DNA from: Methylobacterium segetis
GTDB lineage: Bacteria; Pseudomonadota; Alphaproteobacteria; Rhizobiales; Beijerinckiaceae
Reading direction: 5' to 3'
NCBI RefSeq assembly: GCF_004348265.1
Contig: NZ_SMNT01000041.1
Span: 1-44,066 of the forward strand
DNA: 44,066 bases
Part shown: positions 31,251 to 38,461 of the stretch, in pieces
Numbering within the stretch: position 1 is the stretch's first letter
Layout: each line of letters starts with the position of its first letter
The notes under the pieces: model-generated
Told to the model about the DNA's origin: nothing
What the model saw: only the letters and a program-made list of their open reading frames with translations
Database searches by the model: none
Made by a program: the position numbers and the translations under genes

Positions 31251-31703
31251 TCAGGTGCCGATGAGCCAGGTCAGGCCGAGGGCGACCGCTCCGTGACCGA
31301 ACAGCTTGCCGAGCAGGACCAAGGGCAGGAAGAGGCGGAGATCGGCTCTCAGGAGCCCGGCGACGGTCGTGACGGCATCACCGAAGGTCGGAAGCCAGCA
31401 CAGGGCCAATGCCCAGACCCCGTACCGCTCGAACCAGGCCGCGGCCTTGTCCAGGGTGGCCGGGGACAGGGGAAACCAGCGGCGCCCCGCGAGGCCGGCG
31501 AGATTGCGGCCGATCAGGTAGTTGACGGTCGCGCCCGTGACGTTCCCGGCAACGGCGGTCGCCACGAGGGCGACGGGACTTCCGGCCTGGGCAGCCATGA
31601 GGCCGGCCATGGCCATCTCGGAAGACCCGGGCAGGAACGGCAGGAACGTGCCGGCGATCAGCGCGGTGACGAACAGCCCGACGAAGGCCGGCAGAGCATC
31701 CAT
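31251..31703 (-). CDS. YqaA/DedA-type membrane protein
   Basis: A 150-residue protein with four or five hydrophobic segments and the SNARE-associated (DedA) core in its short YqaA form: FLPFLPGSSEMAMAGLMAA, VAGNVTGATVNYLIGRNL, and the re-entrant WFERYGVWALALCWLPTFGDAVTTVAG. The G-D in PTFGD and the preceding aromatic match the conserved stretch. DedA proteins are proposed to move or flip lipids. ATG 31703 begins directly before the first helix; a longer frame to 32012 would be low-complexity. It is divergent from the formate/nitrite transporter. Confidence 0.78.
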   Translation of the reverse strand: MDALPAFVGLFVTALIAGTFLPFLPGSSEMAMAGLMAAQAGSPVALVATAVAGNVTGATVNYLIGRNLAGLAGRRWFPLSPATLDKAAAWFERYGVWALALCWLPTFGDAVTTVAGLLRADLRLFLPLVLLGKLFGHGAVALGLTWLIGT

Positions 31704-32010
31704 CGGATTCCACCCGTCGACGCGCGAGCCCGATCGATCCGGCGTCGCGATACGCCCAGTAAACCCGGCCCGTCGGGGCGAGGCCAGAGCGGCCGGACCC
31801 GCGTGTCCGGGGACGGGCTCAGAGGGCGCTGAGGAGTCCGCGGCCGCAAAGGGTCCGGATCTTGCCTTGCGGGCTGCCGACAGGCGTCGTGCAGGCTTCC
31901 CGCCCAGCACGCCTGCTGCAAGCCGCGCAACGGAGCGCGGCCGGATGCCGGGATCCTGCCCGGCGACGCCGGCACGCTTTGCAGAAGCTCTCAACCGACA
32001 AGGACACGAC
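31704..32010. other. Divergent intergenic region before the formate/nitrite transporter
   Basis: This 307-base gap separates the DedA-type gene from the transporter. Its left two thirds hold nothing I can name. From 31922 onward is the two-hairpin leader described separately. The transporter's ribosome-binding site is AAGGA (32000-32004), six bases before its ATG, which fixes that start. Confidence 0.7.
31922..31980 (+). promoter_or_regulatory. Candidate ANTAR-type leader: tandem hexaloop hairpins and overlapping terminator
   Basis: Hairpin 1 is a perfect 7-bp stem, GCCGCGC/GCGCGGC (31922-31941), with the six-base loop AACGGA (A first, G fourth). Hairpin 2 starts six bases later: stem GCCGGG/CCCGGC (31947-31964) with loop ATCCTG (A first, but C fourth). 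The right arm of hairpin 2 also belongs to an alternative stem, TGCC-GGC/GCC-GGCA (31957-31974, one bulged C, GAC loop), followed by CGCTTT. That mutually exclusive arrangement is how ANTAR/NasT antitermination targets work. The weak T-run and the off-consensus second loop keep this tentative. Confidence 0.42.
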
Positions 32011-32847
32011 ATGGCCTATCTCGCGCCTGCAGAATTCGCCACCAAGATGGTGGATGCCGGTGAATCCAAGATCCTGATGTCGACCCGCGACACCGTGATC
32101 CGCGCCTACATGGCCGGCGCCATCCTGGCCCTCGCCGCGGTCTTCGCCGTCACCATCACGCAGCAGACCGGCATCCCGATCCTCGGTGCCGCCCTGGTCC
32201 CGGTCGGCTTCTGCATGCTCTACCTGCTCGGCTTCGACCTGCTCACGGGCGTGTTCGTGCTGGCGCCGCTCGCCCTGCTCGACGGCCGGCCGGGCGTGAC
32301 CTGGAGCGGCGTGCTGCGCAACTGGGGGCTCGTCTTCCTCGGCAACTTCCTCGGCGCCCTGACCGTGGCCCTGATGATGGGCTTCGTCTTCACCTTCGGC
32401 TTCACCTCGCCCCCCGATCAGGTCGGCACCTACATCGCGGGCATCGGCGAGCGCCGCACGGTCGGCTACGCAGCGCACGGGATGGGCGGCTGGTTCACGA
32501 TCTTCATCCGCGGCATGCTGTGCAACTGGATGGTCTCCACCGGCGTCGTCGGCGCCATGATCTCCACCACCGTCAGCGGCAAGGTGATCGCCATGTGGAT
32601 GCCGATCATGGTGTTCTTCTACATGACCTTCGAGCACTCGGTGGTGAACATGTTCCTGTTCCCCTTCGGACTGCTGATGGGCGGCCATTTCTCGATCGCC
32701 GACTACTTCTTCTGGAACGAGATTCCGACCGTGCTGGGCAACCTCGTCGGCGGCCTCGCCTTCACCGGCCTGACGCTCTACACCACGCACGTCCGCACCG
32801 CTCCGAAGCGGACCGCGATCCGCACCGAGCGCCGCCTCGCGGCCTGA
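32011..32847 (+). CDS. Formate/nitrite transporter (FNT) family channel
   Basis: A 278-residue protein with six helices and the FNT pattern: RAYMAGAILALAAVFAVTI, the central AAHGMGGWFTIFIRGMLCNW, MIVFFY-like MPIMVFFYMTFEHSVVNMF with the conserved pore His of FEHSVVNM, and LGNLVGGLAF. FNT proteins are pentameric channels for formate, nitrite or hydrosulfide. Nitrite is the likelier substrate here because the next gene is a phosphatase/kinase fusion of the type found beside nitrate/nitrite assimilation genes (inference). The gap to the next gene is 64 bases. A candidate attenuator lies in the leader. Confidence 0.9.
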   Translation: MAYLAPAEFATKMVDAGESKILMSTRDTVIRAYMAGAILALAAVFAVTITQQTGIPILGAALVPVGFCMLYLLGFDLLTGVFVLAPLALLDGRPGVTWSGVLRNWGLVFLGNFLGALTVALMMGFVFTFGFTSPPDQVGTYIAGIGERRTVGYAAHGMGGWFTIFIRGMLCNWMVSTGVVGAMISTTVSGKVIAMWMPIMVFFYMTFEHSVVNMFLFPFGLLMGGHFSIADYFFWNEIPTVLGNLVGGLAFTGLTLYTTHVRTAPKRTAIRTERRLAA

Positions 32848-32911
32848 TCCCGGGCTTGACCGGAAGGACCTCGGGCCGCATGGCCCGGGGCTCGCCCCGC
32901 CGAGGCTCGCG

Positions 32912-34648
32912 ATGCCCTCAGACCTGACGCTCTCCCTCGGGCAGCACAGCGAGCGCGGCCGCAAGGCGACCAACCAGGATTTCCACGGCGCCCTGATCCC
33001 CGAGCGCCCCACCCTGGCGCTCAAGGGCGCCGCGGTCGCGATCGCGGACGGGATCGGCAGCAGCGCCGTCAGCCACGTCGCCAGCGAGACGGCGGTCAAG
33101 AGCTTCCTCACCGACTACTACGACACGCCCGACACCTGGCCGGTGAAGCTGTCGGCGCGCCGCGTCATCGCCGCCGCCAATTCCTGGCTCCACGCCGAGA
33201 CGCGGCGCAACCGCGACCTGCACGATCCCGAGGGGAGCCGGGACCGGGGCTACGTCACCACCCTCAGTGCGCTCGTGCTGAAATCGCGGACCGCCCACGT
33301 CTTCCACGTGGGTGACGCCCGCATCGCGCGCGTGATCGGCCGGTCGCTCGAAATTCTCACGGAGGATCACCGCGTCGTCCTCTCACCGGGCGAATCCTAT
33401 CTCGGCCGGGCGCTCGGCGCGTCGTCCCACGTGGAGATCGACCACCACCCGGTCGGGATCGAGCGGGGCGACGTCTTCGTCCTGACGACGGATGGCGTGC
33501 ACGAGCATCTGCGGCCCGAGGCCGTCGTCGCAGCCATCGCCCGCCACGGCGACGATCTTGACCGGGCCGCCCGGACGATCGCCAATCTTGCCTACGAGAA
33601 CGGCAGTGGCGACAATCTCACCGTCCAGATCGTGCGCGTCGATTCCGTTCCGGACGGGGAGCCGATCGAGCTCTCGGGCAGGGCCGATGAGCTGCCGCCG
33701 GCCCCGCTCCTCGATCCGCCGACCCTCTTCGACGGTTACCGGGTACTGCGCACGCTGCATGCGAGCCACCGCAGCCACGTCTATCTCGCGGCCGATCCGG
33801 AGACGGGCGCGACGGTCGCCCTCAAGGTACCCTCGACCGAGCTGCGCAGCGATCCCGCGGGCTTGCGCCGCTTGGTGATGGAGGAGTGGATCGCGCGGCG
33901 CGTCGACAGCCCGCACGTGCTGAGCGCGCCTCCGCAGACCCGCCGACGGAGCCACCTCTACACGGTGATGGAGTATGTCGAGGGCCAGACCCTCGCGCAG
34001 TGGATGCGCGATCATCCGGAACCGGATCTGGAGGAGGTGCGGCGGATCGTCGAGCAGATTGCCCGCGGCCTGCGCGCCCTGCACCGGCGGGAGATGGTCC
34101 ATCGGGACCTGCGCCCGCAGAACATCCTCATCGACGGGGCCGGGACCGTGCGGATCATCGATTTCGGCTCGACCCGGGTCGCCGGCCTCGCCGAGGAGGG
34201 TTCGGTGGACGAGCCGCTGCTCGGAACGGTCCAGTACACCGCGCCGGAATGCCTCGCCGGCCATCCCGCGACGCAGAGCGCCGACCTCTTCTCGGTGGGC
34301 GTCATCGCCTACCAGATGCTCACCGGGCGCCTACCCTACGGCGCCGAGGCTTCGCGCGCGTTCAGCGAGGCCCGGGCTCGGCGCCTGCATTACGTCTCCG
34401 TCGCCGCCGCGCGCCCGGGCCTGCCGCCCTACGTCGACGCGGCTCTGCGCAAGGCGGTGCATCCGAACCCGTCCCACCGCTACGAGGCCCTCTCCGCCTT
34501 CGTGTACGACCTGCGCCACCCGAACCCGTCGCTGCCGGGCGTGCGGCGGGCACCCCTCCTGGAGCGACATCCCGTCCTCTTCTGGAAGCTGCTCTCCGTC
34601 CTGCTCGGGCTCGTCGTGCTCTATTTGCTGGCGAGCCGATCACCGTGA
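32912..34648 (+). CDS. Bifunctional PP2C phosphatase-Ser/Thr kinase
   Basis: A 578-residue fusion. The N-terminal PP2C-type phosphatase (about 1-240) has the metal-binding AIADGIGSS, FHVGDARIARV, VFVLTTDGVHEHL and NGSGDNLTVQIV motifs. The Ser/Thr kinase (about 270-530) has VALKVPS with the ATP lysine, HRDLRPQNIL with catalytic D397+2 (D399), IIDFGSTRV and APECLAGHPATQSADLFSVG. The glycine loop is poorly conserved, and the usual HRDLK lysine is Arg. A single helix at about 553-575 anchors the C-terminus. Related fusions lie between nasA and nirB in pseudomonads; their targets are unknown. It is on the same strand as the transporter, 64 bases away, and probably co-transcribed. Confidence 0.9.
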   Translation: MPSDLTLSLGQHSERGRKATNQDFHGALIPERPTLALKGAAVAIADGIGSSAVSHVASETAVKSFLTDYYDTPDTWPVKLSARRVIAAANSWLHAETRRNRDLHDPEGSRDRGYVTTLSALVLKSRTAHVFHVGDARIARVIGRSLEILTEDHRVVLSPGESYLGRALGASSHVEIDHHPVGIERGDVFVLTTDGVHEHLRPEAVVAAIARHGDDLDRAARTIANLAYENGSGDNLTVQIVRVDSVPDGEPIELSGRADELPPAPLLDPPTLFDGYRVLRTLHASHRSHVYLAADPETGATVALKVPSTELRSDPAGLRRLVMEEWIARRVDSPHVLSAPPQTRRRSHLYTVMEYVEGQTLAQWMRDHPEPDLEEVRRIVEQIARGLRALHRREMVHRDLRPQNILIDGAGTVRIIDFGSTRVAGLAEEGSVDEPLLGTVQYTAPECLAGHPATQSADLFSVGVIAYQMLTGRLPYGAEASRAFSEARARRLHYVSVAAARPGLPPYVDAALRKAVHPNPSHRYEALSAFVYDLRHPNPSLPGVRRAPLLERHPVLFWKLLSVLLGLVVLYLLASRSP

Positions 34649-34969
34649 ACTCGCGGCGCGCTTGAAGCCGACAGTCCGTTCACCGAGGGTCGTGTCCGCA
34701 TCGCAGCGTTCGAGACCGTGAGGGCTCCGGCGGCATCGTGCACCTCGGGTTCCGTGAGCGCACCCGGGCCGGGTCTTCCTGAGGGCGGACGCAGGCCGGA
34801 ACGGACCGGGCCGGTCGGTGCGGCAATCCAGGAGGGCTGCGCCCGTGGATCCGCTCGACCTTCGTTGCGGGCGCCCCCGCCCCTCCCCTCGTGCGGGCAC
34901 CGGGCCATCCAGTCAGGGCATCGGATCGGACCGTCATGAGCCGGCCCTTCGAGGGCCGGGAAACGCCGA
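34649..34969. other. Convergent intergenic region, 321 bases
   Basis: Lies between the stops of the phosphatase/kinase gene and the sugar dehydrogenase gene. It contains a short palindrome, ACCGGGCCGGT (34805-34815), which could help terminate either transcript, but no T-run follows. I see no supportable gene, RNA or repeat; open frames here are short and of low-complexity composition. Confidence 0.6.
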
Positions 34970-36292
34970 TCAGCACTTGAAGACGGTTTCGGAAGCGAGG
35001 CCGGCTCTCGCGCAGGCATTCCTCGTGTCGACGACAAGTCGTGCGTGCCGGACGATGGTTTCGTATGCGACACCGTCGTGATCCGTCACGATGAGGACGG
35101 CCGTCGCGCTGGCGAGGATCTGCGGGCTGATGTCGGTCGAGCGTCGCCCGGCGAGGTGGGGAAACGCCCGGGTCGGCGGGATCACCGGCACGAAAGGATC
35201 GTGAAAGGTCACGTCGGCGCCGCGCGCCTCGATCAGGTCCATCAGCTTGAGGGCCGGGCTCTCGCGCACGTCGTCGACGTTGCGCTTGTAGGCCATGCCG
35301 ACCAGCAAGATGCGCGCGCCGCGCAGGGGCCGGCCGAGCTGCCGTTCGAGAGCGAGCGCCAGGCGCTCGACGACGGAGTGGGGCATGCGCCGGTTGATCT
35401 CGCCCGCGAGTTCGATGAACCGCGTGACGACGTCGTGCTCCCGCGCCTTCCAAGTCAGGTAGAACGGGTCGATGGGGATGCAATGGCCGCCGAGGCCAGG
35501 CCCCGGCTGGAACGGCATGAAGCCGAAGGGTTTCGTGGCCGCGGCCTCGATCACCTCCCAGACGTCGATGCCGAGTGCGTCGTAGACGACCTTCAGCTCG
35601 TTCACGAGGGCGATGTTGACGGCGCGGAAGATGTTCTCGGTGAGCTTCACGGCCTCCGCTGCGGCGGTGGACGAGACGGGGACCGTCCGCGCGACGATGC
35701 CGTCGTAGAGCAGGCAGGCGAGATCGCGCGCGATGTTCCCGTCGCCGCCGACGACCTTGGGCATGTCGGCGAGGGCGTAACGGCTGTTGCCGGGGTCCTC
35801 GCGCTCGGGCGAGAAGGCGAGGTGGAAGTCGCGCCCGCTCCGGAGCCCGGTGGCTTCGAGGATCGGCTTGAGAACCTCCGTGGTGGTGCCGGGCCACGTG
35901 GTCGATTCGAGAACGATCAGCTGACCGGGCCGGAGCGTCGCCGCGATGTCCCGCGCGGTGGCCTCGACGTAGGAGAGATCGGGCTCGCGCTGACGCGTCA
36001 GGGGCGTAGGCACGCAGATCAGGATCGCGTCGGGGCGCGACAACCCGGTCATGTCCGCCGTCGCCCGGAGGCGCCCGGTCGCGAGAGCCGCCCGCAACCC
36101 GTCCGTGTCCAGATGGGCGATGACCGGCTCGCCCGCGTTGATCCGGGCGACGCGATCCGGATTGATGTCGAACCCCGTGACCCGGAAGCCCGCCCGCACG
36201 GCGGCGAGGGCCAGGGGCAGGCCGACATAGCCGAGGCCGATCACGCCGATCTCGGCGTCGCGCTCTGCCAGGCGGTGGACGAGGTCGGACAT
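34970..36292 (-). CDS. Nucleotide-sugar 6-dehydrogenase (UDP-GlcNAc/ManNAc type)
   Basis: A 440-residue UDP-sugar dehydrogenase. The NAD-binding Rossmann fold (IGVIGLGYVGLPLALAAV) starts at about residue 15. The central helix KLTENIFRAVNIALVNE precedes GLGGHCIPIDPFYL, which carries catalytic C271. A C-terminal UDP-binding domain follows (LLVGMAYKRNVDDVRESPAL). The KLTENIFRAVNIA and CIPIDPFYL wording is closer to the WbpA/WecC (UDP-HexNAc) branch than to UDP-glucose dehydrogenase, but the substrate is not proven. It makes uronic-acid donors for capsule or exopolysaccharide. It starts seven bases after the permease stop, as the last gene of the seven-gene run. Confidence 0.9.
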   Translation of the reverse strand: MSDLVHRLAERDAEIGVIGLGYVGLPLALAAVRAGFRVTGFDINPDRVARINAGEPVIAHLDTDGLRAALATGRLRATADMTGLSRPDAILICVPTPLTRQREPDLSYVEATARDIAATLRPGQLIVLESTTWPGTTTEVLKPILEATGLRSGRDFHLAFSPEREDPGNSRYALADMPKVVGGDGNIARDLACLLYDGIVARTVPVSSTAAAEAVKLTENIFRAVNIALVNELKVVYDALGIDVWEVIEAAATKPFGFMPFQPGPGLGGHCIPIDPFYLTWKAREHDVVTRFIELAGEINRRMPHSVVERLALALERQLGRPLRGARILLVGMAYKRNVDDVRESPALKLMDLIEARGADVTFHDPFVPVIPPTRAFPHLAGRRSTDISPQILASATAVLIVTDHDGVAYETIVRHARLVVDTRNACARAGLASETVFKC

Positions 36293-36299
36293 CGTCGCC

Positions 36300-37448
36300 T
36301 CACTGGTAGGGGTCGGCCGCGTCGCGCAGCCCGTCGCCGAGGAAGTTGAAGGCGAGCACCGTCACGAGTACGGGCACGACCGGCCAGAGCAGCCAGGGGT
36401 AGAGCTGGACGGCGGCGAGGTTCTGGGCCTCGTTCAGGAGGACGCCCCAGCTCGTCACCGGAGGGCGCAGGCCGAGGCCGAGGAACGAGAGGGCCGTCTC
36501 ACCGAGGATCATGGTGGGGATGGCGAGCGTCGCCGAGGCGATCAGGTGGCTCATGAAGTTCGGGATCAGGTGGCGCGCGATCACGCGGGCGGGCGTCGCG
36601 CCCATCAGTTCGGCCGCCTGCACGAAATCCTCCTCGCGCAGCGCGAGGAGCTTCGCGCGCACCGCCCGGGCGAGGCCCGGCCAGTCGAGCAGGCCGAGGA
36701 TGATCGTGATCCCGAAGAACACCCAGAGCGGGCTCCAGGTCGGCGGGAGCGCGGCGGAGAGGGCGAGCCACAGGGGCAGTTCGGGGAGCGAGCGCACGAT
36801 CTCGATCAGGCGCTGCACGGCCGCGTCGGCCGCGCCGCCGAAATATCCGGCGATCCCGCCGAGGATCAGCCCGAGCGCGAAGGAGATCGAGACGCCGACG
36901 AGCCCGATGATCAGCGACACCCGGGCGCCGTAGACGAGGCGCGAGAGCAGGTCGCGCCCGAGCCGGTCGGTGCCGAGCAGGAACAGGGTGCCGCCCTCGG
37001 GCGGGCAGACGAGGTGGCGGTCGGCGGGGAAGAGCCCGAGGAACGGGTAGCCGTCGCCGCGGCACAGGAAGCGCAGCGGCTGCGGGCGGCTGCGATCGCT
37101 GCGATAGTCGCGCCGGAAGGTCTGCAGGTCGAGCTCGGCGCGATAGGGATACACGAAGGGCCCCACGAATCGTCCGTCGTGGAACAGGTGCAGACCCTGC
37201 GGCGGCGCGTGGATGAAGTCCCCGTTCCGCCGGGCCTGCCCGTAGGGTGCGAGCCACTCGACGAACGGCACGCTCGCGTAGAGGGCGGCGAGGACGAGGG
37301 CCGAGGCGACGGCGAGCCGGTGGCGCAGGAACCGCCGGAGGAACAGCCTCCACGCGGAGGCGGCTTCCCCGCGGCCCGGATCGCCCGCATCGGGATCGAA
37401 GGGGCCGGTGTCGACGAAATGACCGGGACCGCCCACCCTCTCCATCAT
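36300..37448 (-). CDS. ABC transporter permease (peptide-type, YejE/DppC-like)
   Basis: A 382-residue inner-membrane permease. A hydrophilic start leads to a first helix near 45-65, a long periplasmic loop with two cysteines (about 130-160), then the BPD_transp_1 core of five helices. The EAA-type loop reads LREEDFVQAAELMGATPARVIARHLIPN. The size and large loop match the YejE/microcin-C subfamily rather than ordinary DppC (about 300 residues). ATG 37448 overlaps the stop of the upstream permease (ATGA). It pairs with that permease to form the channel. Confidence 0.88.
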   Translation of the reverse strand: MMERVGGPGHFVDTGPFDPDAGDPGRGEAASAWRLFLRRFLRHRLAVASALVLAALYASVPFVEWLAPYGQARRNGDFIHAPPQGLHLFHDGRFVGPFVYPYRAELDLQTFRRDYRSDRSRPQPLRFLCRGDGYPFLGLFPADRHLVCPPEGGTLFLLGTDRLGRDLLSRLVYGARVSLIIGLVGVSISFALGLILGGIAGYFGGAADAAVQRLIEIVRSLPELPLWLALSAALPPTWSPLWVFFGITIILGLLDWPGLARAVRAKLLALREEDFVQAAELMGATPARVIARHLIPNFMSHLIASATLAIPTMILGETALSFLGLGLRPPVTSWGVLLNEAQNLAAVQLYPWLLWPVVPVLVTVLAFNFLGDGLRDAADPYQ

Positions 37449-38461
37449 CGGGCACCGAGGCGGATGCGCGGGTCGAGCCAGACCAGCACGAGGTCCGAGA
37501 TCAGCATGCCGACCAGGGTGAGCCCGGCGATGAACATCAGGATGAAGCCCGCCATGAACTGATCCTGGCTGCGCAGGGCGTCGAGCAGCAGGGGGCCGAC
37601 CGTCGGCAGGCTGAGGACGAGGGAGACGAGCACCGAGCCCGAGACCACATGCGGCAGGAGGTTGCCGATGTCGGCGACGAAGGGATTGAGCGACATCCGG
37701 AACGGGTATTTCAGGAGGGCGCGCAGCGGCGGCAGGCCCTTGGCGCGGGCGGTGACCGTGTAGGGCTTGGCGAGCTCGTCGAGGAGGTTGGCGCGCATCC
37801 GCCGGATCATCGCCGCGGTGCCGCCGAGCCCGATCACCAGGGTCGGCACGACGAGGTGGGCGAGCAGCGAGCGGACCTTCGGCCAATCCCAGGGCTTGCC
37901 GGTGAACTCCGCGTCGTAGAGGCCGCCGATCGAGAGACCGAACCATCGATTGGCGTAGAACAGGAGGATCAAGGCGAGCAGGAAGCCCGGCACCGCGAGC
38001 CCGACATAGCCCAGCACGGTGACGAGCGCGTCGCCGGCCGAGTGCCGATGGGTCGCCGAGTAGAGCGCGATCGGGATCGCCACCGCGTGGACGAAGATCA
38101 CCGCCGCGAGGTTGACGACGAGGGTCAGCCAGAGCGCGTCGCCCACCACCTCGGCGACCGGCCGGTCGTACTCGAAGGACCAGCCCCAATCGCCCTGGAT
38201 GAGGCCGGAAAACCCCGCCGGGCCGGGCCACAGGCCGATCCACATCAGGTATTGCTCGGTGACCGGGCGATCGAGGCCGTATTGCCGGATCAAGAGCTCG
38301 GCCTTCGCGACGGAGGCGGCCTCGCCGCTCGCGCGCAATTCGGCGATGCGGTTCGTCAGGAAGTCGCCCGGCGGCAGCTTGATCACCAGGAAGACGAGGG
38401 CCGAGATCACGAGGAGCGTGACCGCCATCGTGGCGCAGCGGCGCAGGACGAGGCCGATCAC
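37445..38461 (-). CDS. ABC transporter permease (peptide-type, YejB/DppB-like)
   Basis: A 338-residue permease starting at GTG 38461, which overlaps the stop of the solute-binding protein gene (GTGA). The first helix is MAVTLLVISALVFLVIKLP; then comes a periplasmic region with ELLIRQYGLDRPVTEQYL, typical of DppB/OppB, and four to five helices with the coupling loop VTARAKGLPPLRALLKYPFRMSLNP. It forms a heterodimer with the next permease. The subfamily YejB-like assignment rests on the neighbouring long YejE-like permease. Confidence 0.88.
   Translation of the reverse strand: MIGLVLRRCATMAVTLLVISALVFLVIKLPPGDFLTNRIAELRASGEAASVAKAELLIRQYGLDRPVTEQYLMWIGLWPGPAGFSGLIQGDWGWSFEYDRPVAEVVGDALWLTLVVNLAAVIFVHAVAIPIALYSATHRHSAGDALVTVLGYVGLAVPGFLLALILLFYANRWFGLSIGGLYDAEFTGKPWDWPKVRSLLAHLVVPTLVIGLGGTAAMIRRMRANLLDELAKPYTVTARAKGLPPLRALLKYPFRMSLNPFVADIGNLLPHVVSGSVLVSLVLSLPTVGPLLLDALRSQDQFMAGFILMFIAGLTLVGMLISDLVLVWLDPRIRLGAR

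Noticed and set aside
28998..31832. Very long plus-strand open frame across the glycosyltransferases
   Set aside because: It runs antisense to two clear glycosyltransferases, with the low-complexity composition expected of an antisense GC-rich shadow.
34805..34815. ACCGGGCCGGT palindrome as a definite bidirectional terminator
   Set aside because: The stem is only five pairs around a one-base centre, and no T-run follows on either strand.
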